Positions 1-5,356 of a stretch of 5,968 bases of DNA are shown piece after piece. The stretch comes from Pseudomonadales bacterium (GTDB taxonomy: Bacteria > Pseudomonadota > Gammaproteobacteria > Pseudomonadales > UBA3067). The stretch is from NCBI GenBank assembly GCA_016763235.1, contig JAESUE010000296.1, positions 1 to 5,968 on the forward strand. The letters are read 5' to 3'. Numbering within the stretch: position 1 is the first letter of the stretch; each line of letters begins with the position of its first letter. The notes under the pieces are model-generated. The model saw only the letters and a program-made list of their open reading frames with translations, was not told the origin of the DNA and did no database searches. Both the position numbers and the translations under genes were made by a program.

Positions 1-131
1 GTGGCATAGGTTCCCTGTCCATGGAATCGACCAAAAGAATTTCGCTCACCCGTGTATTCACCCGCCCCCAATGCTATAACCGGCGCTGCCAGAAGTGCTG
101 ATAGAATAAACCCGTGAATATACTTTCTCAT
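1..131 (-). CDS. Secreted MORN-repeat protein, N-terminal fragment
   Basis: The gene reads leftwards from an ATG at 131-129 and runs off the window, leaving 43 codons. The N-terminus is a typical Sec signal peptide: Met-Arg-Lys-Tyr, then a hydrophobic core over about residues 7-23 (GFILSALLAAPVIALGA) with likely cleavage near residues 20-24. There is no lipobox cysteine, so it is probably periplasmic or exported rather than a lipoprotein. The mature part starts GEYTGERNSFGRFHGQGTYA, which fits one MORN repeat (G-x-Y-x-G-E ... G-x-G-x-Y). MORN repeats are beta-hairpin units that usually occur in tandem and often serve in binding or scaffolding; the role here is unknown. An AAAGGG ribosome site lies 8 bases upstream (140-145), which supports the start. 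The number of repeats and any further domain lie outside the window. Confidence 0.75.
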   Translation of the reverse strand, partial: MRKYIHGFILSALLAAPVIALGAGEYTGERNSFGRFHGQGTYA

Positions 132-163
132 ATTTTGAACCCTTTACAAATCATCTCAACGCC

Positions 164-181
164 AGGCTGATATAACAGCCT
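164..181. repeat. Perfect inverted repeat upstream of MORN gene
   Basis: AGGCTG (164-169) and CAGCCT (176-181) form a perfect 6-bp stem with a 6-base AT-only loop. It is not followed by a T run on either strand, so it is not an intrinsic terminator. It sits 18-35 bases upstream of the MORN ribosome site, probably in the leader or near the promoter, and could be an operator or a leader hairpin. This is inference from position only. Confidence 0.4.
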
Positions 182-288
182 CTCTAATAAAGAACTCCTG
201 TAAGAATAGTCTCAAAAAAACAAAAACGTACGTAAAAACGTTATCCCTCTGATAATAAACGTTAGTGACCTGTTACATCGCGGAAACA

Positions 289-315
289 TAAAAAGCCACT
301 AGGTATTTAGTGGCT
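289..315 (-). terminator. Leftward-facing intrinsic terminator
   Basis: Perfect 8-bp stem AGCCACTA (294-301) / TAGTGGCT (308-315) with a 6-base loop. Read on the minus strand the stem is followed directly by TTTTTA, the classic form of a Rho-independent terminator. On the plus strand no T run follows. It is oriented to stop leftward transcription, yet the nearest sequence to its right is the plus-strand kinase gene, so its transcript is unexplained. Confidence 0.6.
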
Positions 316-390
316 CAACGGGACACCCTGTAATACAACAAAGGTTCATCAAGCTACTAGTAATAATAATACATAATATCAATGAGATAG

Positions 391-2175
391 ATGCTGTACG
401 AGATCATGGTAATACCGATGTTCTCAAGCGTGATACTATCAACCACACTTTTAGGCACGGCATATCTGTATCTTTTACATTGGAGATTTTGTTTGGATTT
501 TACCACGAAACTAAAAAGTCTTGGACGCGGCCTAAAGGCAACACGCGATATAAAACGAGCCAATGATATTGCGTCAATAATGATCAAATATGGCTATGCA
601 GACTTCACTCAAAGGCTGGGGATAGGCCCCACCAGTCTTTTGCCGTTTCCAAAACCACAGATAGATGAAAACTTAAGCGCCCCCGATCGGGCTATTGCGG
701 CACTTCAGGAGATGGGGCCAACGTTTGTTAAGCTGGGACAACTACTTTCTACCCGCGTCGACCTGTTCAGCAAAGAGTGGATTGAAGCCTTTGAGAAACT
801 ACAAACCAATGTATCACCCCTGCCCTTTTCTGCCATAGAGCCTATATTAAAGCAGTCTTTACCAGCCCCGATATTAGAAATATTTGACTCGATAGAAACA
901 AGCCCCTTAGCGGCTGGTTCTATTGCTCAAGTTCATCGCGCCGTTTACCAAGGCAAAGATGTTGTGCTGAAGGTTCAACGACCGAATATCAGACAAAGCA
1001 TCGAGTCAGACCTCCGAATTATGCTGTTTCTTGCCGAGGCTGCCGAAAGCGGCATCCCTTCTTTACAGCGTTTTACGCCAAAACAAGTCGTTCGCCGCTT
1101 CGCCACATCCATGCGTAGAGAGCTCGATTTTACACGAGAAGCCCGAGCATCAGACCGAATTCGTGGAAACTTTCATAACACCGACTACGTAGTCATTCCT
1201 GAAATCTACTGGGACTATACGTCTCCATTGGTTTCTGTTCAGGAATATATCAAGGGTATTCCCGCCAATGACCTCAAAGGCATTGATGCAGCAGGTCTCG
1301 ATCGGAAAATACTCGCTGTACGTGGTGTGGACGCCTTTCTGAAGATGGCCTTGGAAGATGGTTTCTTCCATGCTGACCCTCACCCGGGGAATTTTTTCTA
1401 CCTAGCAGACAACAAGCTTGCATTAATTGACTTCGGCTTGGTTGGCAGCCTTTCAGATCAGCGTCGCAAGGAGCTTTCTAAACTTCTACAGGGCGCAGTA
1501 TCGATGAATAGCCGTCCTATCGTTGATGTCCTGATAGAGTGGGCGGGAGATGCCGATATTGATATGGAAGGGCTCACCTCTGACATTGACGCACTGCTTG
1601 AGGAATATGATGGCGTTAACCTGGCCCAAATTGAGATAGGTATCGTTCTACATCAGTTAACAACGCTGGCTAGAAACCACGCGCTGACGATGCCACCTGA
1701 CCTTACCCTGCTCATTAAATCAGTCATGATCCTCGAAGGGCTTGGGAAAAACCTGAACCCCGACTTTGACTTGATAAAAGAAGCTGAACCCTTTATTCGC
1801 CGAGCCGTGCTACATCGCTATTCACCAGAGTCGGTTTTCCGCAAAAGTTTAGGGTCACTCACCGAGCTGGGAGGACTCATAGGAGATCTTCCACGAGACC
1901 TACGCAGGATGCTTATTCTAATGCGCAGGGGTTATATCCCCATCAATATCAACGTGGACCAGCTTGAAGAGTTTAGCCATCGCGTTGAGAGCACCGCCAA
2001 TAGAGTCGTCATTGGTCTCATTGTCGCCGCTTTAATTGTAGGGTCATCCATCGTTATGACCGTTGATGCTGGGCCAATGCTATTTGGCCTGCCCTTTTTT
2101 GGCATGATGGGGTTTATAACTGCTAATCTTGGCAGCGCATGGTTGCTTTTATCGATGTGGCATAATCGAAAATAA
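391..2175 (+). CDS. ABC1/UbiB (AarF-COQ8) family atypical kinase, 594 aa
   Basis: A membrane-associated atypical kinase/ATPase of the ABC1/UbiB/COQ8 family, whose best-known members support ubiquinone biosynthesis. Visible motifs: KxGQ at Lys114-Gln117 (FVKLGQLLSTR), Ala-rich nucleotide loop AAGS at 174-177 followed by IAQVH, ATP-binding lysine at Lys194 (VVLKVQRP), ELDF with Glu244, catalytic HADPHPGN at 327-334 (Asp329, Asn334), and metal-binding DFG at 347-349. A hydrophobic segment at about residues 11-30 and two more at about 538-557 and 562-588 fit an inner-membrane protein. The length is slightly above E. coli UbiB (546). It has HADPHPGN and IDFG where E. coli UbiB has HADMHPGN and IDCG, and it lacks ubiE/ubiJ neighbours, so it is probably a paralog rather than canonical ubiB. 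The start is uncertain: ATG at 391, 406 and 418 are all in frame and none has a good ribosome site (GAGA at 384-387 is only 3 bases from the first). Confidence 0.93.
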   Translation: MLYEIMVIPMFSSVILSTTLLGTAYLYLLHWRFCLDFTTKLKSLGRGLKATRDIKRANDIASIMIKYGYADFTQRLGIGPTSLLPFPKPQIDENLSAPDRAIAALQEMGPTFVKLGQLLSTRVDLFSKEWIEAFEKLQTNVSPLPFSAIEPILKQSLPAPILEIFDSIETSPLAAGSIAQVHRAVYQGKDVVLKVQRPNIRQSIESDLRIMLFLAEAAESGIPSLQRFTPKQVVRRFATSMRRELDFTREARASDRIRGNFHNTDYVVIPEIYWDYTSPLVSVQEYIKGIPANDLKGIDAAGLDRKILAVRGVDAFLKMALEDGFFHADPHPGNFFYLADNKLALIDFGLVGSLSDQRRKELSKLLQGAVSMNSRPIVDVLIEWAGDADIDMEGLTSDIDALLEEYDGVNLAQIEIGIVLHQLTTLARNHALTMPPDLTLLIKSVMILEGLGKNLNPDFDLIKEAEPFIRRAVLHRYSPESVFRKSLGSLTELGGLIGDLPRDLRRMLILMRRGYIPININVDQLEEFSHRVESTANRVVIGLIVAALIVGSSIVMTVDAGPMLFGLPFFGMMGFITANLGSAWLLLSMWHNRK

Positions 2176-2181
2176 ACCCCT

Positions 2182-2204
2182 CCCCCGAAGAAGGCGGTAT
2201 TTTT
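2182..2204 (+). terminator. Possible weak terminator after first kinase
   Basis: CCCCC (2182-2186) can pair with GGCGG (2193-2197) around a GAAGAA loop with one central mismatch, and TATTTTT follows immediately. The placement, 6 bases after the kinase stop codon, fits a terminator, but the stem is short and imperfect. Confidence 0.35.
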
Positions 2205-2209
2205 ATATC

Positions 2210-2217
2210 AAAATAAC
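2210..2217. repeat. Left target-site duplication of MITE copy 1
   Basis: AAAATAAC directly abuts the left GTAAC end of the element and is repeated exactly at 2359-2366 next to its right end. A perfect 8-bp duplication at both boundaries marks a transposition event. Confidence 0.85.
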
Positions 2218-2358
2218 GTAACACCTCAGCGAACGCTGCAACTGTTCAGATTGTGTTCAAATTTGAGCAGAACAAGGCGAAAAATGTGCGTTTATAGGGT
2301 TAAATGGTCATTTTTTAACGCTGTTATGCACGAATTTGAGCGTGAGCTGAGCTGTTAC
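2218..2358 (+). mobile_element. MITE copy 1, IS66-type, 141 bp, complete
   Basis: A non-coding 141-bp element bounded by imperfect terminal inverted repeats. The left end GTAACACCTCAGCGAACGCT and the reverse complement of the right end, GTAACAGCTCAGCTCACGCT, match at 17 of 20 positions. It is flanked by the perfect 8-bp duplication AAAATAAC. By hand alignment it matches the inverted copy at 5082-5221 with about 12 substitutions and one 1-base indel. Ends beginning GTAA plus 8-bp duplications are the known signature of the IS66 family, so the likely mobiliser is an IS66-type transposase elsewhere in the genome; none is encoded here. It contains a perfect palindrome TCAAATTTGA (2257-2266) and a 9-bp direct repeat AATTTGAGC (2260-2268, 2333-2341). 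It inserted between the first kinase gene and a convergent small gene, 42 bases after the kinase stop. Confidence 0.85.
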
Positions 2359-2366
2359 AAAATAAC
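2359..2366. repeat. Right target-site duplication of MITE copy 1
   Basis: AAAATAAC directly follows the GTTAC right end of the element and is identical to 2210-2217. Confidence 0.85.
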
Positions 2367-2376
2367 AATCCGTTTT

Positions 2377-2568
2377 CTAATGAACTATTTCGGCAATAAC
2401 GATAAGTTGGGAAGCCTCGTACTCAGTAAGCGTTCTTCCTAAACGAATATACTCATCGTAAAGTACACTAAGCTGGCGCGGACGAAGAGAAGGAGCCTCA
2501 TCTTCATCCCCAGGCAATACCGCCACAATATGTTGTTCCCCAAGAATATCAACAGCAAGCGTAATCAT
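2377..2568 (-). CDS. Small unrecognised protein, 63 aa
   Basis: I do not recognise this protein. It begins MITLAVDILGEQHIVAVLPG, then has an acidic stretch DEDEAP (about residues 21-26), a basic RPRQ, and a C-terminal half that looks helical (LYDEYIRLGRTLTEYEASQL, then IVIAEIVH). It has no signal peptide or membrane segment and is probably a soluble cytoplasmic protein. Support for a real gene: a strong ribosome site AGAGAGG ends about 7 bases before the ATG, a plausible promoter sits just upstream, and its composition is protein-like. It is divergent from the second kinase gene with 119 bases between starts and converges on the first kinase. Its stop codon lies 18 bases from MITE copy 1, so the element landed just beyond its 3' end and left the frame intact. 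Confidence 0.6.
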   Translation of the reverse strand: MITLAVDILGEQHIVAVLPGDEDEAPSLRPRQLSVLYDEYIRLGRTLTEYEASQLIVIAEIVH

Positions 2569-2595
2569 CTTCTAACCTCTCTCTAGGTGATAACT

Positions 2596-2625
2596 GTAAT
2601 ATTGTGACTAATCAGAGTTTTTCAA
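2596..2625 (-). promoter_or_regulatory. Candidate sigma-70 promoter for the 63-aa gene
   Basis: On the minus strand, TTGAAA (2620-2625) and TATTAC (2596-2601) are separated by 18 bases. Transcription would start near 2589, giving a short leader of about 20 bases that contains the ribosome site. The match is reasonable but untested; the same 119-base interval must also hold the promoter of the divergent kinase gene. Confidence 0.4.
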
Positions 2626-2687
2626 ATTAACCCCGAATAAAAATAAATGGTAACGATTCAGCTTACGTCAAAAAACCACTTATCAGG

Positions 2688-4421
2688 ATGAAGGAAATGC
2701 CATCTCAAACTGATCACTCAGCCCAAGAAAACAAACCGATCAAAACAAGCTATGAGCGAAGCCGATCTCTTAAAATCTACTGGATAACTTTCCTTGTTAT
2801 GGGAAGTTTCATTAAATTTAAAATTCTTTCCCAGATTCTTGGCGACAAATGGCGCAACAAACACCTTACTTTAGTCATAGTAAAGAATGCCCGCCGCGTC
2901 AAAGAAGCTATTATCGAAGCGAAAGGGCTTTTTATTAAAGTAGGTCAGCTCATCAGCATGATGGGGAGTTTTTTACCCGCAGAGTTTAGACAAGAACTTG
3001 AATCTCTTCAGGATCATATTCCCGCCAGTTCCCCGTCACAAATTCGACAACGAATTACATCAGAGCTTGGCGCACCACCCGAAGAGCTTTTTGAATATTT
3101 TAATCCACAACCGATTGCTAGCGCTTCTCTGGCACAGGTTCACGAAGCCACCCTTAAAAGCGGGGAGAATATTGCCCTTAAAGTCCAGCATATTGACATC
3201 GAGCACACCGCCCAGCAGGATTTAAAAACATTTAAACGCATACTTACCTTAATCAACATTGTAATGGGGGTACGCGGGCTTCTTAGCTATCACAGCCAAA
3301 TTCACGCAATGATCTTGGAAGAGCTGGACTTTACACAGGAAGCCACTAACCTCAAAAAAATAAGCAAGAATTTCCAAGGAAATAAAGAGGTAAAATTCCC
3401 AAAAACCTACGATAAGTATTGCACCAAGCATATTATTGCTACGGAATTTATCAATGGCGTTAAACCAACAAATATCAGAGCGCTCGAAAAATTTGGCATA
3501 GATAAAGAAACCCTCGCCAGAAAAATTTTAACAGCCTATTGTGAGATGTTTATTAAGCATGGCTTATATCACGCAGACCCCCACCCAGGAAATTTTCTAA
3601 TTCAACAGGATGGAACACCTGTATTTATCGACTTTGGAGCAGTTGCAAGCCTCTCCCCTTCTATGAAAGAGGGGATTCCCATGTTGCTCAATGCGGAAAT
3701 CCAGCAGGACAATAAAAAACTCATCTCGATTTTACGCAGCATGGGGTTTATTACCCCCTTTGGGGAAGACGAAACGCTACTGAAACTCATAGAGTTATAC
3801 CAGCAGCGACTACACACTCGGAGTCATCTCGAGGACTTGACCCTTGAACATATCATGAACGAGATGAGCGGTGATTGGACAAGCATCTTTGATTTCACCA
3901 AGTTAGGAATCAGCACCGGCGAACTGATTTCCTCATTCCAAGTCCCGATGGACTGGGTATTATTGCATCGCACGCTCGCTTTGCTGGTCGGCTTAGCCAC
4001 TGACCTGGCACCCGACCTTCACCCCGCGCCGATCATCAAACCTTACCTCAAAGCACTGGCTGCCGACACCCGCAGTGAATGGGGGAAATTGCTGACTGAT
4101 TCAGTTATAGACACCGCTACCGCCATCGCCTTAACGCCAAAAGAACTGCATACTGTTCTTAAAAGCGCAAACCAAGGTGACCTACAACTACAAATATTCG
4201 GCTGGAAGGAGAGTATTAATCTTATCTATTGCCTAGGACAGCAGCTGATGTACAGCATTTTCACCCTTGCAAGTGGCGGTGGTTTTTTCTGGGCGCGCTG
4301 GGCTAAGGATTCAGAAATGGAGGGATATACCTTAGGCGTGTTTGTATTTTTTCTATGGCTAACGCTTCGTGCAATTCGCCAGGGAAGGGACTTGCAAAGA
4401 AAAATCAGTTACCGACGTTAG
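2688..4421 (+). CDS. Second ABC1/UbiB-family atypical kinase, 577 aa
   Basis: A second ABC1/COQ8/UbiB-family kinase, a distant paralog of the one at 391-2175. Motifs: KxGQ at Lys84-Gln87 (FIKVGQLIS), Ala-rich loop ASAS at 144-147 followed by LAQVH, lysine Lys165 in ALKVQ, EELDF at 211-215, catalytic HADPHPGN at 295-302 (Asp297, Asn302), and DFG at 315-317. All core catalytic residues are present, so it should bind nucleotide. The N-terminus has a polar tail (1-27), then a hydrophobic stretch at about 30-48. The C-terminus has hydrophobic segments at about 510-530 and 547-562 and ends in a basic tail, consistent with inner-membrane attachment. After KxGQ it reads SMMGSF where the first kinase has STRVDLF, which suggests a different subgroup. 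The start may be Met4 (2697), which has AGGA 8 bases upstream; the ATG at 2688 has no spaced ribosome site. The substrate is unknown; a quinone or lipid role is inferred from the family. Confidence 0.92.
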   Translation: MKEMPSQTDHSAQENKPIKTSYERSRSLKIYWITFLVMGSFIKFKILSQILGDKWRNKHLTLVIVKNARRVKEAIIEAKGLFIKVGQLISMMGSFLPAEFRQELESLQDHIPASSPSQIRQRITSELGAPPEELFEYFNPQPIASASLAQVHEATLKSGENIALKVQHIDIEHTAQQDLKTFKRILTLINIVMGVRGLLSYHSQIHAMILEELDFTQEATNLKKISKNFQGNKEVKFPKTYDKYCTKHIIATEFINGVKPTNIRALEKFGIDKETLARKILTAYCEMFIKHGLYHADPHPGNFLIQQDGTPVFIDFGAVASLSPSMKEGIPMLLNAEIQQDNKKLISILRSMGFITPFGEDETLLKLIELYQQRLHTRSHLEDLTLEHIMNEMSGDWTSIFDFTKLGISTGELISSFQVPMDWVLLHRTLALLVGLATDLAPDLHPAPIIKPYLKALAADTRSEWGKLLTDSVIDTATAIALTPKELHTVLKSANQGDLQLQIFGWKESINLIYCLGQQLMYSIFTLASGGGFFWARWAKDSEMEGYTLGVFVFFLWLTLRAIRQGRDLQRKISYRR

Positions 4422-4462
4422 AAAAACCCCATTGCTTCAGGATTAACTGTCTAGCAATAGGG
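4422..4462 (-). terminator. Intrinsic terminator of the DUF1820 gene
   Basis: Read leftwards, CCCTATTGCT (4462-4453) pairs with AGCAATGGGG (4436-4427) in a stem of nine pairs with one mismatch and a 16-base loop, followed at once by TTTTT (4426-4422). It lies 26 bases after the stop of the minus-strand DUF1820 gene. Its T tract directly touches the stop codon of the second kinase gene on the other strand. No T run follows on the plus strand, so it is probably one-directional. Confidence 0.65.
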
Positions 4463-4488
4463 CCTTAAAGACCTGGAGTTATCGCCCT

Positions 4489-4818
4489 CTATCGCTTGGG
4501 GGGCGGGGAAATATTAATCGGAAAGGGAGTGACTTTACCACCGGAATTAACCACCTTCGCCACACCTTCCTGTTTCACTTCATCAATACGAATGATTGCT
4601 CCCACGGGAATAAAGCTTCGTAAAACGCCGTCGAACTCCGCTTTAAGCTTTTCCTCGGAGGGATCAACAACTACTTGGCTTCGTTCTCCAAAAACAAACT
4701 CCTCAACCTCAATAAAACCGTAAAGTTCACTCTGGTAGATCTGCTTTACATACATCTCGTAAACAGACCCTTGATTTAAAAATATTACACGATAAATAGG
4801 TTGCTGTGCTTTTTTCAT
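4489..4818 (-). CDS. DUF1820 family protein, 109 aa
   Basis: I recognise this as the DUF1820 family of small, well-conserved gammaproteobacterial proteins of unknown function. Diagnostic stretches include PIYRVIFLNQGSVYEMYVKQ (about 7-26), IYQSELYGFIEVEEFVFGER (27-46), VVVDPSEEKLKAEF (49-62) and SFIPVGAIIRIDEV (68-81), with a proline-rich tail ending PPPKR. The pattern of short hydrophobic strands suggests a soluble, mostly beta protein; no signal peptide or membrane helix is seen. The length and the MKK-x-x-x-PIY start fit the family as I know it. The ribosome site is odd: the only clear candidate, AAGGGAG, lies about 15 bases before the ATG. A promoter candidate upstream and a good terminator downstream suggest a single-gene unit, convergent with the second kinase gene. 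Confidence 0.9.
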   Translation of the reverse strand: MKKAQQPIYRVIFLNQGSVYEMYVKQIYQSELYGFIEVEEFVFGERSQVVVDPSEEKLKAEFDGVLRSFIPVGAIIRIDEVKQEGVAKVVNSGGKVTPFPINISPPPKR

Positions 4819-4896
4819 AGTAAGGCAGAAAAACTCCCTTGTAGAGGTTTAGTAGAAGCACTAGGCACCACGCTGGATCAAAAGATATCCATAAGG

Positions 4897-4926
4897 GTTA
4901 TACGCAAGATACTTTGAGAGTACCAA
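4897..4926 (-). promoter_or_regulatory. Candidate sigma-70 promoter for the DUF1820 gene
   Basis: On the minus strand, TTGGTA (4921-4926) and TATAAC (4897-4902) are 18 bases apart; four and five of six positions match the consensus boxes. Transcription would begin near 4889, leaving a leader of about 70 bases before the ATG at 4818. Confidence 0.45.
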
Positions 4927-5073
4927 TAAAAAGTCACTTTCACATGCCAACATTTATATGCTTTGCAGTCGCTGGGCGTTTAATGCCTAAAGACGTGAGT
5001 TCATGACTTGTTCAAAGGTTCCCTAGTATATACCGATAGGAAAAGAACCGGAATGGAGGCACAGACTAATCAA
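4927..5073. other. Intergenic stretch, no gene seen
   Basis: Apart from the upstream edge of the DUF1820 promoter, I see no RNA gene, no long frame and no strong promoter. A weak inverted repeat GGTTC (5017-5021) / GAACC (5045-5049) is present. A short frame from ATG 5053 (following AGGA at 5038-5041) runs into MITE copy 2 and is discussed as a possible interrupted small ORF. Confidence 0.4.
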
Positions 5074-5081
5074 ACCATGAA
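5074..5081. repeat. Left target-site duplication of MITE copy 2
   Basis: ACCATGAA abuts the left end of the element and is repeated exactly at 5222-5229. Confidence 0.85.
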
Positions 5082-5221
5082 GCAACACCTCAGCTCACGC
5101 TCAAATTCGTGCATAACAGCGTTAAAAATGATCATTCAACTATATAAACTCACATTTTTCGCCTTGTTCTGCTCAAATTTGAAGGCAATCTGAACAGTTA
5201 TAGAGTTCGCTGAGGTGTTAC
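5082..5221 (-). mobile_element. MITE copy 2, IS66-type, 140 bp, complete, inverted
   Basis: This is the same element as 2218-2358 in the opposite orientation, about 91% identical by hand alignment. The left end has decayed to GCAACACCTCAGCTCACGCT (GTAA to GCAA), while the right end, read inwards on the minus strand, keeps GTAACACCTCAGCGAAC. A perfect 8-bp duplication ACCATGAA flanks it. Two blocks are identical to copy 1: 33 bp at 5151-5183 (2256-2288 in copy 1) and 40 bp corresponding to 2312-2351. Differences are concentrated near the GC-rich left shoulder and the centre. It has no coding capacity of its own; the frame crossing it is read-through. Its right end places GAGG 9 bases before the ATG contained in the duplicated target. 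Confidence 0.85.
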
Positions 5222-5229
5222 ACCATGAA
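5222..5229. repeat. Right target-site duplication of MITE copy 2
   Basis: ACCATGAA directly follows GTTAC at the element's right end and is identical to 5074-5081. The same 8 bases occur a third time at 5354-5361 over the start codon of the 96-aa gene. Confidence 0.85.
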
Positions 5230-5286
5230 AAATCTAATCAACCCTGACAAAAAACCCAGAAAACGGGCAGAGCAAGCAGTTACAAC

Positions 5287-5292
5287 TATAAT
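5287..5292 (+). promoter_or_regulatory. Perfect -10 box upstream of the 96-aa gene
   Basis: TATAAT matches the sigma-70 -10 consensus exactly and lies 64 bases before the ATG at 5357. No recognisable -35 sits 16-18 bases upstream (CGGGCA at 5264-5269), so if used it may depend on an activator. Confidence 0.35.
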
Positions 5293-5356
5293 AATTTTTT
5301 GTTAACAACTCTATGCAGAGCTCAACACTCCTTTGCATTTAACCTAGGGCTAAACC

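Larger units (their letters stand above)
132..390. other. Divergent intergenic region between MORN gene and first ABC1 kinase
   Basis: No convincing gene is visible. The region should hold the promoters of both flanking, divergent genes. For the minus-strand MORN gene a weak candidate is TTGAGA (210-215) with an 18-base spacer to TTTATT (186-191). For the kinase, the AT-rich run at 361-380 could supply a -10 element (for example TAATAC at 367-372), but no good -35 is seen. It also contains two hairpins listed separately and the 8-base palindrome ACGTACGT near 227-234. Confidence 0.5.

Noticed and set aside
1150..1383. Antisense frames within the two kinase genes (also 3249-3431 and 3602-3817), and a plus-2 frame at 2998-3225
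   Set aside because: They lie wholly within strongly supported kinase coding sequence and have no family features of their own.
391..2175. Naming the first kinase ubiB
   Set aside because: The catalytic and DFG-type motifs differ from E. coli UbiB and no ubi genes are adjacent, so a family-level name is safer.
2251..2442. 63-codon plus-strand frame across MITE copy 1
   Set aside because: It starts inside the mobile element, ends inside the opposite-strand 63-aa gene, and has no ribosome site or protein-like pattern.
4496..4723. Plus-strand frame opposite the DUF1820 gene
   Set aside because: It is the shadow of a recognisable conserved family on the minus strand.
5008..5193. 61-codon plus-strand frame overlapping MITE copy 2
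   Set aside because: Two thirds of it is translated MITE sequence and it begins at a TTG without a ribosome site. Only the reconstructed empty-site frame is worth noting.
2218..5221. Composite transposon carrying the second kinase and DUF1820 genes between inverted MITE copies 1 and 2
   Set aside because: Each element has its own, different perfect 8-bp duplication, so they inserted separately. No shared outer duplication brackets the 2.7-kb interval.
5082..5221. Integron attC site or cassette array, suggested by repeats of about 140 bp ending in AAC/GTT
   Set aside because: The repeats lack the RYYYAAC and GTTRRRY cores, have target duplications, occur in both orientations, and do not separate single cassettes regularly.
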